A stretch of DNA of 64,000 nt, from the NCBI RefSeq assembly GCF_026151205.1, contig NC_087081.1, forward strand, positions 2,299,246-2,363,245, written 5' to 3'. Under the pieces are notes generated by a model. It had not been told where the DNA came from. It made no database searches and saw only the letters and a list, made by a program, of their open reading frames with translations. Origin of the DNA: Bolinopsis microptera (lineage: Eukaryota > Ctenophora > Tentaculata > Lobata > Bolinopsidae). Position 1 is the first letter of the stretch; each line of letters begins with the position of its first letter. The position numbers were made by a program, and so were the translations under genes. Shown one piece after another: positions 42,983 through 55,216 of the stretch.

Positions 42983-43605
42983 GGGATTACAGATATGAGT
43001 CAAACTTAGATTCGCTGAAAGTTTAATAAGATTTCGTCGATAGCGGTTGGTGTGGCATACCAGCCCCTCTTTTTCACTGTTTTCGTCGTAATCAGTAACT
43101 CAGTAGTTCCCCAACAATCATATAGCAAAAAAGATTTTCATCAGCTGATGGGTATCAGTCGGCCAGGTAGCGCAGTTGGTTACAACGCCAGCTTTGCAAT
43201 CGTGAGGTTGCGAGTTCGAATCCCACTGTCTGCCTGGTCGTGGGGTGAGCGTCGTTGATGTTCAGCTAAGGATCCTGAGTGGTCTATGCAGCCCCCCGGT
43301 CTACTCAGCCGAATACTCGAGAAATCGGGTGCGAGGGTTAAATGAGGAGCTACACATTGCAGCAAAGTCTCGGGCGAAGAAAGTATGGTACACACTACCT
43401 TAACCGTCACTGGCCAAAACAAATCCTTCGGCTTCCTGTAATTGGCTGGTTGCACTTGTGTAACAATGTGGCTGTTGGAATACTCCGAAGTAAAATGAGT
43501 GTCTTGATTAAAAAAATTAAATTGATTTTGCGGCTTATATAAGAATATAAGAACTAGACGCAGAAACTTTCAGCGAATCTAAGTTTGACCCATATCTGTA
43601 ATCCC
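42983..43605. mobile_element. Inverted-repeat element with a nested tRNA-derived SINE
   Basis: Arms of about 42 bp (42983-43023 and 43564-43605, GGGATTACAGATATGAGTCA and complement) differ at few positions. The interior is mostly the SINE-like sequence starting at 43161. Confidence 0.65.
43161..43490 (+). mobile_element. tRNA-derived SINE
   Basis: The head at 43161-43239 has an A box (TAGCGCAGTTGGT 43168-43180), a B box (GTTCGAATCC 43214-43223) and a pairable acceptor end (GGCCAGG with CCTGGTC). The anticodon stem does not pair, so it is not a working tRNA. A body of unrelated sequence follows; the 3' end is uncertain. Confidence 0.65.
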
Positions 43606-43750
43606 AAAAAATCATTAATTAAATTAATAATTATAATAATCAATTAAACTAATGTGAACTGTCACTACTGGCAGATCTAATTCCCACTTCTGTAGATTTT
43701 GTTATTATCTCCATGATACATAACAAATATATTCTTATATTGATAACCCA

Positions 43751-46700
43751 TCATGTGGAAGGTAGCTTTCTTAAAACCCGTTTCCTTTCCGTAGTGGTTG
43801 CTTTAACTTTTCTCTTGACTTTGACGCCTTCCTCTTCTTCCCTTTCTTCTTCTTTCTGGAAAAACAATTCATTACTTGACAAATTCACGAAACAGTTTTA
43901 ACAGCAAATTAATCCGAAAAATCATCATATCAGTCATGGACATTGGAAAATGGTATTATATATAATAGTAAGCAACGATAACTTATCAGACCTAATGGCT
44001 AAATGTTCCGTCTAGTGCAATTAGTTAGGGCGAGAAAAACGAAAGGCTGAATGCTGAAGAAATTTCTAAATGTCAAAAAAACTAGAAATTTAGAAATGAA
44101 ATAGTAACCTGGCGCACACTGAACCGTCTCTTTGTCCCAACTTCATGCTGAGTACAGTCACCACACTCCCCATTATGACATGCACCAGCGTTGCCATGGC
44201 AACTATCAGTATTGTCATGGCAACCGTCGCTGTCAGGGTTGTCATGGTATTGTTCGTCTTCGTGGAAATGCGCAGAGCTATTTTCATGGTAACTAGACTG
44301 TTCTGCATCGTCTTGGTAGCTAGATTGTTCTGCATCGTCATGGTAACTTGGTTGTTCTGCGTCATCATGGTAACTGCTCCCTTCTCCATTGTTCGTTTCC
44401 ACTTCGACCTCTTCTTGCAACGCGGGCTCCTGAGAAATGTGATCGTTGGATAATATTGGTACCAGATTCTCCCATTTTTATTGTGATGAGAGGCGAATTG
44501 TTAACTGCCTCGATGAAAAATGTTTATGGTTGGGAGTCGTTAATAATAAGGATAAATGTTAATGAAATGTAATCAACATTTGTTTGAAAGGGATGATTGA
44601 TATTCAGACTAATCTTCAGGTTTCTAGAAACCACATTTCCTCTTAAATAAGTTATAAGTTATTAAATAAGTTAAAAATAAGTTATAAGTTATTAAATGAG
44701 TTAAACAACGTACCTTCTGATCGTCCAGCCGGACGAAGCCCACAAAGAATCTAGGTTCCAAGTCACGTGACAGGTCTTTAATATTCTTCCTCTTCAGCAA
44801 TCTCTTCTTCAGGATGGAATGTTTCCCGCTCGGTAAGAGAGGCGCATCTTCAGGTTCCAAACAGTGTGAGTTTAAATGCTCCTGAGGTTATTGGGTCATC
44901 AATTAACTAATTGATTAGATTTGATATTCGTTCGATTTTTAACCATTATAAATAATCGTTTGTAGCATTTCTAACCTGAACTTCTGCGCACGTGGGGAAT
45001 AGTTTGTAACATTTTTGACATTCCATAACTGATCTCCAATGGTGACTCTCCGTCAAATGTGCTACTAACTGAAAACAGGGGTAATTAGACTCAATTATAG
45101 AATTATGTAGTATCTTAGTATTAAAAAGAAGCCATTTAAAAAGGCCTGACCTTTTAAAGCTAAGAAAGTACTGGTGTATACGTTTTAGCGTACACACTAC
45201 ACCCATGCACGCTAAACATAATAATAAGCTAACGAATAATGATTAATTATATATGATAACCTAGTAACGGAAGTTAGGTACACTAACGCTCGTATTAAGT
45301 CATATTTTTAGGAGATGGTTTGACTGCGACCTTAAGCGTTAAGGTATGAAAACATTTATTGCTAATCATTTGGGACTTGGGTATGAGCATGTGTATTGTG
45401 TATTTGTTAGTATCTTTCTTACTAAATTTATTAATCAAAGTCTAGTTTATTAATCAATACCTGTAATTTGGAAGGCTGAGTATCTGAACAAACTGGACAA
45501 TCTGACTCGGTACCACTACAATATGAGGTAGGGGATACTCGAACTCTTTTACTACCCTTGTGAACCGCCTGAAATAAATTTAGCTCATTATCCTAATCAG
45601 TGATTGGTTAATGGCTGTCACTTGGCCACACACTGTTACTCTTCTATCATATTCAAGGCTCTGTTGTTGCCTAGAAACTAAACTCGGACATGTCCTCAAA
45701 CTAAACTCTTGTATACCTAAATATAAGTCTCCAACTCGGACATGTCCTCAAACTATTGTATACCTGAATATGTGTCTCCAGCTCGGACATGTCCTCAAAC
45801 TATTGTATACCTGAATATGAGTCTCCAGCTCGGACATGTCCTCAAACTATTGTATACCTGAATATGAGTCTTCAGCTCGGACATGTCCTCAAACTATTGT
45901 AATTGTATACCTGAATATGAGTCTCCAGCTCGGACATGTCCTCAAACTATTGTATACCTGAATATGAGTCTCCAGCTCGGACATGTCCTCAAACAGTTCG
46001 TCACACTGGTCCTCCCGGCAGAACACGGCACTTTCTCCGTTCCAGAAGTGTTTTTCTTCCATGTGCCGGACTAGCGCTGTGTCTTCTTCAAACACTGCTC
46101 CACAGTGCTGGACAAGTATTTAACATTTCACAAGCAAGTTGAAAATGTCGATATTATCGCAAGGTACAACTTTATCTTGATATAAATCAAGAGGCTTGCA
46201 TATAATGAACATATTGACACGGGTGCAGAGTTGAGTCTGTACGGAACCTAGTAGTTTCAGATCCTTGTTTAACTTGCCGTACAGCAAGGTCATCCACTAC
46301 TTTAGCCCGTCGAGGCACATAATATAACGTATTGTGAGAGCTACTGAACTCACAAGTGAATTTACTGACATGCCAGTGCTGAGTGCCGCGGCGAATACAT
46401 TTATAAATTTAGTAGAACAGCAATACTAAGGTAAGAAGATGACGATCAGACCTCATTACATTTATAAATTGTTAAAATAAACAAGTAATTGTTTATTTGA
46501 CGCAGTCAGTTAATTAATTAACTTATCACTTAATTAGGGTAATTAATTAATTAACGTATTACTTAATTAGTCATTAATTAACTGATCATTTAATTAATTA
46601 ATTTACTTATCACTTAATTAATTAATTAACTTATCACTTACCTGGCAGTAGACAACACTCATAGTCTTGTTGTTATGGACCCGTTTGAAATGCTGCTTCA

Positions 46701-47886
46701 AATACATCACATCAAAGAAGATCTTATAACATTGGGGACACTTTATATGTTGTATTGTTTTACCTGAGATTGTGTTATTAATGATAGTTCGTCTAGTTAG
46801 TTAATTAGACTAATTAGACTAATCAGCTATGGACCCAAAACGTGGGTGGGTTTTTATTGTCCTTACTTTTATGACGATACAATTTTCTAAGAAGTGAAGT
46901 AAAAATATGCCATTGAATCGTAACGTTGACTAATGACTATGGATAATGGATATGTTGAAATCATCATGGAGATTGGAGATGTACAAAGTCAAACATTTCA
47001 CCAAAATCCTACCATGAGCGTCCAGGTAATGTTTCTTGAGCTGTTCCCACCCAAAGCAGAGTAGTTTACACTCAGAGCAGAAGTTTTGCCCCTCCATTGG
47101 TCTTGTCTTGTGAATCTGAAACAACAAATTGTTTTAATGTTGGCTAACACAGTTATACTGTGTTTTGTTTTATCTATGTAAATTTGGTAAGAGATAGTGT
47201 CACATAATTAGAACTAAATACTGATATATTATTCAGGGACACAAACAATAAAATATCAAAATTGTCAATTTATAAATTTGAATTTGTATCATACCTTGGA
47301 AAAGTGTTTCTCCAGATCATATTTGTGTTTGTATTTCTTGTTGCAGTAAGTACACATGTAATCTTTAGCGTTGATGTGAACTGTGCGGATATGCCTCCTG
47401 AAAACAAGACCGTCAAATTATTTATAAACTATTGGCCAGATACCATGTAGTTGTTTGAGGTGCATACTTACATTAACGATAGATTTCATAATACCAAAGA
47501 TGATATGGAAAAATGGAAAGGACTACTGGTAAAAAAGTTTACATAAATTTTCTGGTCTCGATGAATGGACAAATTCACATAGCTGTAAAGTGTAAGCTGC
47601 CCCACCGATGTTCAATTCCAACAACCATCCCCAACCATAAATAGATTCAAGCAAAATTTTGAGCCCAAATGGTTTAATAAGTGCATAAGTTAGATAATTT
47701 TATTAATTAACCAATTAACCTAACAGATGAGACATCTTTGAACTTGAACTGACAGTAGCTGCAAATCAAACTCTGAGGTGTGTTGTGAACTGTAAAGGTG
47801 TGGTAAGCTAGTTTCTGTTTTGTGCTGCACGCAAAATCACAGAGGTAGCAGGGGGATTCACCGAGTTCGTTACGTACTTTTATCAT
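43751..47886 (-). CDS. C2H2 zinc-finger protein, nine fingers, ten exons
   Basis: Exons on the minus strand: 47886-47720, 47397-47295, 47115-47013, 46763-46642, 46107-45958, 45568-45461, 45068-44976, 44881-44714, 44429-44109 and 43855-43751. They total 1440 bp (479 residues) and all phases agree. Nine fingers, mostly CxxC-x12-HxxxxH, follow one another: CYLCDF..H, CSYCQF..H, CTYCNK..H, CSECKL..H, CPQCYK..H, CQHCGA..H, CREDQC..H (CxxxxC), CPVCSD..H and CQKCYK..H. Introns cut inside most fingers. After a basic segment (LKKRLLKRKNIK) comes an acidic part with four YHDDAEQSS-type nonapeptide repeats, a His/Cys-rich stretch (CHDNTDSCHGNAGACHNGEC) and a basic tail ending LRKLPST. Probably a nuclear DNA- or RNA-binding protein; targets unknown. 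Confidence 0.87.
45680..46005. repeat. 47-bp tandem repeat of the zinc-finger exon-5 end and its splice donor
   Basis: Seven units, read on the minus strand as ACATGTCCGAGCTGGAGAC..ATTCAG|GTATACAATAGTTTGAGG. The first, at 45958-46005, is the real exon end. Most of the others keep CAG|GTATAC, so each is a complete decoy donor with about 29 exonic bases. Confidence 0.93.
46396..46470. mobile_element. 47-bp minimal copy of the palindromic element with 14-bp direct repeats
   Basis: Only the two ends remain, fused: TAGTAGAACAGCAATACTAA joined to GACGATCAGACCTCAT. Flanked by TACATTTATAAATT at 46396-46409 and 46457-46470. Confidence 0.75.
46498..46640. repeat. TTAATTAA-rich tandem repeat next to a zinc-finger splice donor
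   Basis: Units of about 28 bp, AAGTGATAAGTTAATTAATT on the minus strand, begin at the third intron base after exon 4. Confidence 0.6.
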
Positions 47887-48611
47887 CTTCTACTTGGGAG
47901 TTAATTATCTGTTAATAATTTGATAATTAGTTGCAGTTAAGATGCTCTGTTTAACGGTGGCATCACGAACAGTGACAATTTTGAAAAATTGGGTATTATC
48001 AAATCACAATTCTTTCAATGATACAAATTTGAACAGACGTAGTAGCCCTATCAATTTCTAGTCCATCGTAATTCAATGTTTGCTTGTTTGATTTGGGATT
48101 GATTTTATCCAAAGCAAGTATAAGATTTTTCAAGAGTAAGAATGGTCAGCTGATATTAAAATGCGTAATTGGTAGAAACTTGATAGTTTAGAAAGCGATG
48201 AAATAAAATATAACAATAAACCGGTATATAACAGATATAAAACAACTAAAATATTTGAATAGTTTGAATTTTGATATAAATTTACGATAAATCTTTCTCC
48301 TTAAAAACATGAAAAAAAATACAGAATATCTTACACATACAGTTTTACTGCTGAATTGGTATAATTTAATATTTTAGGGAGCGTTCACCTATCACATCAG
48401 AAGCCGAGAGGGAGGGGGTTTGGAAATGCTGGCGGTTGCCAACGATGGGGAAGGGTGGTCTGGGCCTTGCCGAATACCTGAATCCTGGGGGGGGGGGGGG
48501 TAAAAATGGCCAAAAACCTGCTGACGTAATATCTGAACGCTCCCTCACTGCGAATAATATACTAGCGAAATAAAACAATAAAAAGTTATGATTTTTGACA
48601 TCAATAAGTCC
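47887..48611. other. Spacer between two minus-strand genes
   Basis: AT-rich. Contains the MITE at 48376-48545 and otherwise nothing recognised. It must hold the 3' end of the ESPEAVA gene and the promoter of the zinc-finger gene. Confidence 0.45.
48376..48545. mobile_element. MITE with AGGGAGCGTTCA inverted ends
   Basis: Exact 12-bp inverted ends AGGGAGCGTTCA and TGAACGCTCCCT over 170 bp. The interior has a G run and GGTAAAAATGGCCAAAAA, resembling the GGTCGTTCA family. Confidence 0.75.
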
Positions 48612-51600
48612 CTAGATGTCAGTTTCTCTGGTGACTAAGATCTTCCGGAAGGCTGAATTGTCGTTTGCTCTGAAACCCTGGGCTAGCCTGCAGAAATAAC
48701 GAAATTATACGGCAGAATCATCTTTATTAGTAGTGGAATACCCTCAAGATCCGCTTCAGAATCTGATATCTTTTCAACTAAACTACAAAGTATTGGAACA
48801 TAAACTGTTTTTTATAATTATTCAGTTAGCAAAACATACCGAGATAATTGAGTCACGTGTTTCGTTATGACAGATTTCTGAGCTTTTAGGTCGTCATTTT
48901 CTGTAACCACGTTGACTAAATCCTCGCTAACATCTGAAATACACCTCGTTAACCCAACTACATTTGTTTGAGATTAATGCTATATAAATGACAAAAAGTA
49001 ACTTGATGGAGAGATTAATTCTGCTAATTACAATCAATTTCCCAGGACAAAATTTAAACTTCAAGGCTATCACAATTGAGTTGTGACTGACTTTGTAATT
49101 TGAGGTGTAATCCTTTGACCATGGTATTCAACTCTTCAACCTCCATCGCAAAGAGTCTACTGGTAGGATCCAAATTCTGATTCAGAGTATCCAGAAGGAA
49201 ACCACCAATACATTCGTCCAGGTTGTCATTTTGATTATTCAAATTCCTGCAGAATGAACGCGTTTAAATAAGTTTGTTTTGATTGGTTGACGCGCGCCAT
49301 TTTGCGCGTAATAGGACTGCTGAACTTTCATGTTTTAGTCGATTTTAAAGTATTGCGGGCTACGAATATTGACATAGCGCGTTGTGACTTGGGACAGTCA
49401 TATCAAGATGAATTAATTGAGTGGGGCTTCTCTCAAAGAATAAAGTTGCAACACTATGGGATAATCGCTGGTAATACAAAAATACTCCACACAGAGTTGA
49501 TGGTTTTTGTGTAGTTGTACACACATTCTTATTTTAGCTATCAGACCAACTTCCACTCATCAGGCAACCAGTTAATTGCCACAAATGAAATCAAGAAAAA
49601 TACTGACCTATTAGCCAGTTTTCTGCCCACGGAGTTTGAGTAATCACAAACCAAGAGGTCAGGATCTGATGCAGGACTCCCGCAATCACTTCCTAGGGTG
49701 TTTTATATTTAGTATTAAGCACATTACTTAATAATACGGACCAACTTCTTGATAAATACTGCCAAAAAAGTTAACTACCAAAGTAAGTATACTGCATATA
49801 TACATTAGATGTACATGAACATTATATCTTGTACGATAACTTACTTACATTTGATGATATGCTTGCCTAACAATAAACAACTGACAGCTACACAAACTTC
49901 TTAACAAATATTTAGTTGCATGACATTTGTTATTATTTCATCACCGCAACAAGCTTACACATGCCAGCTTTTTAAGCTATTCTTTGACTTGTCAGCCAGC
50001 AAACCTACTAATGTAACCAAATCAACAGTGCCAAAATAACGTTACTTCACTCAGTTAGTCAATAGACAAGATAGATCACGTGTAACTCACGCGACTTATA
50101 GCCCGCTATATCCACGTCACTGAAGGTCTGCTCGTTCTGATGGGCTAACCGTCCCCCAACAGTACTGTACGAGTTAATCGCTGCATCTATCTCCTCCTCG
50201 GAGTTATAACGCGTGGAAACAACCTCTTCAAATGATTTGATGACGTTACATTGCAGCATTCCTGAGGGTTTATCAAGATTTTCCGTACAAATTTGAAACA
50301 TATGGTGGTGGAAAAAGGTCTATTAAATATAAACTGAACCAATGCGAACTGAACATAATTGTTTGGTTAATAACGAAATTTAATCTGGTTACTACAGCAG
50401 AGTAGAGCCTTGATTGTTTTGACACGTGATGTGATATATTGCTTTGATTGGTTGCCGCTGCAACTTTAACTGCTGTTACAAAACTTATGGCTCAACTCGG
50501 TCACCCGTGGTAACCAAGTTTATCTACTGATATCTAAAATCTAAACAGTTACCAGTACTGAGACCAATAGGTGAGGGTAACTTACCGGTACTAAGACCAA
50601 TAGGTGAGGGTAACTCAGATGTCAGAGGTTCAACACTCTCCTGACCATCACAACCTGAACAACATCTGAAATGGTAGAGATTAAATCTGGTGAATATTGA
50701 TCACGTGATTACATAACTACCCAGTGAAATTATAACATAAATATTGAACATTTGGAACACATAATGATACTCAACTCAAAATTATTTAAATCGTTAATTT
50801 AAAAGTGGAAAGTATGTAAATTAGATTCATTTTAACTTGGTTGTCTAGGCCAATAGATTTAAGATAATTTTTAACTTTAGTAGATATATTTTTGATGATG
50901 TGTGATGATGTTTGTGTCATTATATTTTGATTTGATTTGATTTGATTTTAAAATGGGCCAACTTAAGCGTAATTGCATACTTTTTGAGTCTTTGTTTTCT
51001 TTTCCTACTTTTTTTCTGTCTCCGTTCTTTCCTCAGCTCTTTGATGTCCTGGGCTTCTCCTGCTGAGCTAGCTTCTTCAGAGCTGCTAAATGTTATTCTG
51101 TACACATTTTAGTCAAAAAGTACATCATGTACAATAATAATATTATGATATAGTGAAGTATACATTTTTATCGCATTTAAATCCACAATCTCTCATTAAA
51201 TTACTTTTAAATGTATGGTAAAAACTTATTTTTATCGATTAACAAAGCTTCGACTCATCAACAATATATAACTTGTAACTACCCTAACTATGGGCACTAA
51301 TTTAAATTAAAAACTCACAGATCGTTAACAAACTGGTGGGCATGAGGACAACATTTCACTTCGTCATTAAGTTCACTTTCACTTTCACTTTCTCCTTCAC
51401 TCTCTCCGAGATCCACACTGCTCCCCTGGTCCCAGTCTGTACCAGGCAGGAGGGGAGCGGGAGCAGCATCTATCAGATTCAACGAGCCGAGAAGATCATT
51501 TTTGATGAGTAAATTCTCGTTTAGATTCTGGACTTGGCTGATAGCGGGTTTTTGCTGATCTGAAACGATCTCGGGTGCTAGATTAGTGCTATCTGGAAGG

Positions 51601-54017
51601 CAAATGCTATCTTGAGATAATTCAGCTACTGCTTCAGATGATTCAGCTACTGCCTCAGGTGATTCAGCTACTGCCTCAGGTGATTCAGCTACTGCTTCAG
51701 GTGATTCAGTAACTGCTTCAGGTGATTCAGTAACTGCTTCAGGTGTTTCAGCTACTGCCTCAAGTGATTCAGCTACTGCTTCAGGTGATTCAGTAACTGC
51801 TTCAGGTGATTCAGTAACTGCTTCAGATAATTCAGCTACTGCCTCAGGTGATTCAGCTACTACCTCATGTGTTTCAGCTACTGCCTCAAGTGATTCAGCT
51901 ACTGCTTCAGGTGATTCAGTAACTGCTTCAGGTGATTCAGGTACTGCTTCAGGTGATTCGATAACTGCTTCAGGTGATTCAGCTACTGCTTCAGGTGATT
52001 CAGCTACTGCCTCAGGTGATTCAGTAACTGCTACAGGTGATTCAGCTACTGCTTCAGGTGATTCAGTAACTGCTTCAGGTGATTCAGTAACTGCTTCAGG
52101 TGATTCAGTAACTGCTTCAGGTGATTCAGTAACTGCTTCAGGTGATTCAGCTACTGCCTCAGGTGATTCAGTAACTGCTACAGGTGATTCAGCTACTGCT
52201 CCAGGTGATTCAGTAACTGCCTCAGGTGATTCAGCTACTGCTTCAGGTGATTCAGCTACTGCTTCAGGTGATTCAGTAACTGCTTCAGGTGATTCAGCTA
52301 CTGCCTCAGGTGATTCAGCTACTGCTTCAGGTGATTCAGCTACTGCTTCAGGTGATTCAGCTACTGCTTCACGCGATTCAGCTACTGCTTCAGGTGATTC
52401 AGCTACTGCTTCAGGTGATTCAGCTACTGCTTCACGCGATTCAGCTACTGCTTCAGGTGATTCAGCTACTGCTTCAGGTGATTCAGCTACTGCTTCAGGT
52501 GATTCAGCTACTGCTTCAGGTGATTCAGCTACTGCTTCACGCGATTCAGCTACTGCTTCACGTGATTCAGGAACTGCTTCAGGTGATTCAGCTACTGCCT
52601 CAGGTGATTCAGATACTGCTTCAGGTGATTCGATAACTGCTTCAGGTGATTCAGCTACTGCTTCAGGTGATTCAGTAACTGCTTCAGGTGATTCAGCTAC
52701 TGCCTCAGGTGATTCAGCTACTGCTTCAGGTGATTCAGTAACTGCTTCATGTGATTCAGCTACTGCCTCAAGTGATTCAGCTACTTCTTCAGGTGATTCG
52801 GTAACTGCTTCAGGTGATTCAGCTACTGCTTCAGGTGATTCAGCTACTGCTTCAGGTGATTCAGCTACTGCTTCAGGTGATTCAGCTACTGCTTCAGGTG
52901 ATTCAGTAACTGCTTCAGGTGATTCAGCTACTGCCTCAGGTGATTCAGCTACTGCTTCAGGTGATTCAGTAACTGCTTCATGTGATTCAGCTACTGCCTC
53001 AAGTGATTCAGCTACTTCTTCAGGTGATTCGGTAACTGCTTCAGGTGATTCAGCTACTGCTTCAGGTGATTCAGTAACTGCTTCAGGTGATTCAGCTACT
53101 GCTTCAGGTGATTCAGCTACTGCTTCAGGTGATTCAGTAACTGCTTTAGGTGATTCAGCTACTGCCTCAGGTGATTCAGCTACTGCTTCAGGTGATTCAG
53201 CTACTGCCTCAAGTAATTCAGCTACTGCTTCAGGTGATTCAGTAACTGCTTCAGGTGATTCAGCTACTGCTTCAGGTGATTCAGCTACTGCTTCAGGTGA
53301 TTCAGTAACTGCTTTAGGTGATTCAGCTACTGCTTCAGGTGATTCAGCTACTGCTTCAGGTGATTCAGTAACTGCTTCAGGTGATTCAGCTACTGCTTCA
53401 GGTGATTCAGCTACTGCTTCAGGTGATTCAGCTACTGCCTCAGGTGATTCAGCTACTGCTTCAGGTGATTCAGCTACTGCCTCAGGCGATTCAGCTACTG
53501 CTTCAGGTGATTCAGCTACTACTTCAGGTGATTCGGTAACTGCTTCAGGTGATTCAGCTACTGCTTCAGGTGATTCAGTAACTGCCTCAGATGATTCAGC
53601 TACTGCTTCAGGTGATTCAGCTACTGCTTCAGGTGATTCAGCAATTGATGAACTTGATTCGGCTACTTCTACACTCGGTTCAACTTTTACCACGAGTGCC
53701 TTTATATCTGTTTCTGTAATAAACTCACTCGTATCTGAGTCACCGTTCAGAACAGCAGATTCTCCTTTCCCGTCCTCGGGAGCAGCTTTTGCATTAATAA
53801 TCTCGTTGGAAACTTCACAAGGAACTTCACAAGGAACTTCACAAGGAACTTCACAAGGAACTTCACTTCTTGCTGGAGTTTTAGCTATAACAACTGTGGC
53901 ATCATCTGACCCGATCATGTTGTTGTCTATTCCATTGTTGTTTAGTGTATTATGAATTGATCTTTCTGGAGCTTCAATTTCTTTCTCCGTAAATATTCCC
54001 TCGTTTACTACCGCCAT
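48612..54017 (-). CDS. Large ESPEAVA-repeat protein, eight exons, unknown function
   Basis: Exons on the minus strand: 54017-51319, 51097-50981, 50665-50586, 50261-50091, 49692-49608, 49246-49092, 48933-48840 and 48687-48612. They sum to 3477 bp (1158 residues) and every phase agrees. After about 125 residues, including five VPCE tetrapeptides, comes a run of nearly one hundred heptapeptides of the form ESPEAVA or ESPEAVT. An acidic GESEGESESESE segment, CCPHAHQF and a basic RKERRQKKSRKRKQRLKK stretch (likely nuclear signal) follow. A C-terminal part of about 200 residues includes EEVVSTRYNSEEEIDAAINSY and a leucine-rich MEVEELNTMVKGLHLKL segment that may form a coiled coil. No known domain was recognised. 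Repeat and tail suggest a disordered scaffold, but this is inference. Confidence 0.8.
51610..53645. repeat. 21-bp coding minisatellite encoding ESPEAVA
   Basis: About 96 units of TCAGGTGATTCAGCTACTGCT (plus strand), with GTA/GCT and C/T third-position variants arranged in higher-order blocks. No frame-breaking indel in 2 kb. Confidence 0.97.
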
Positions 54018-55216
54018 TCCATTGCACCGATCTTATAAAATGTAATGTTAAGAGTACTCGGTGATTCAAACTTCAAAGACAAATCCAGTTTGTATTAATT
54101 CCAAATAAATAGAAATTTCGCCATTATATCACTCGGAAACTCTATTAATAGATTAAATATGCAGCACATCAAAATAATCAAGCCTAGTACAGTTTCGCAG
54201 TTTGTAAACCGTGACTTGCAAATGGTGGATTTTACTTTTTATGATACGACATGGATACAAATAAATGAAACAACGCCTAGTAAATAAATTAAAGCAGAAG
54301 CTCAATTTACACAAATACAATAATATGTAATCTTGTAAAAACAGTCAGCCACTGCCAGGCGGATGGACGTGCCTTACGTGTACGTTTAACCAAGGTGGTA
54401 GGATCTCTTTCATTCTTAGTTAAATAACTTAGTGATTATAATTACGTGAATAAACATGTTACTTCTAAACTGAGAATCATGCACACAGTGTCAATGCAAG
54501 ACAAAGGACAAAGGGCAACTATCACTTACGGGTCAATGCGTGACTTTTACTTATTCACTTATTAGTTGCAGTACCCGTGAAATTTAATCTTTAATTTAAT
54601 CTGACCGTACCCTCGTGCCCCCCCCCCCCCGCTTCCTACACCCCTGCTCGTGCCTCTTGTACACGTTAACGCAGATTCAAAAATATAGACAGTAAGAACG
54701 GTACGTGATCTTACCAGTTTGATTATTAGTTTGATTATGTCGTAAAGTATAGGTCAGGGTAACTAAATCTAAACAGTACGAATCATGTAATCAAGTGGAA
54801 TGTGTTCTGTCTAATCGAGAATAAGAAATAAACACTCAAAAAGTTACAAATTGGTTAAACGAAACAACAGCTAACTATAAGGGGCTCTCAAGGAGACAAA
54901 CTAAGTTCAGATAATACACGTACACAAGGTCTAACCCATCTAGCTTTACATGATTACATCATCACACTGATTCGATATTTATATCCTGCAATTCACTTCC
55001 GTAAGGTTACTCCAGCGTAACGTAACCAATGGTTACTAACCATTATCATCCATTATGTCCGATATTATCGGTATATCTCGTGCCGGGCTTATCACAAAAT
55101 GTAATCATGTAACTGATAAGATAATTGAAAATCAATTAATTAGTCAATGTTCTGGAACTCAACAAATCAAATAGTTAAAATCAAATGCTCCTTATATGGG
55201 CATCACGTGGATTGTC
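54018..55216. other. Spacer between two minus-strand genes
   Basis: No gene is seen. A C run lies at 54617-54630. It must include the 5' flank of the ESPEAVA gene and the 3' flank of the ZC3H13-like gene. Confidence 0.4.

Noticed and set aside
43161-43239. Functional tRNA-Ala gene
   Set aside because: A and B boxes are present, but the anticodon stem does not pair and a non-tRNA body follows, so it is a SINE head.
52289-52636. Plus-strand frame of IQLLLQV repeats
   Set aside because: Shadow of the ESPEAVA repeat. The minus strand joins seven further exons in phase.
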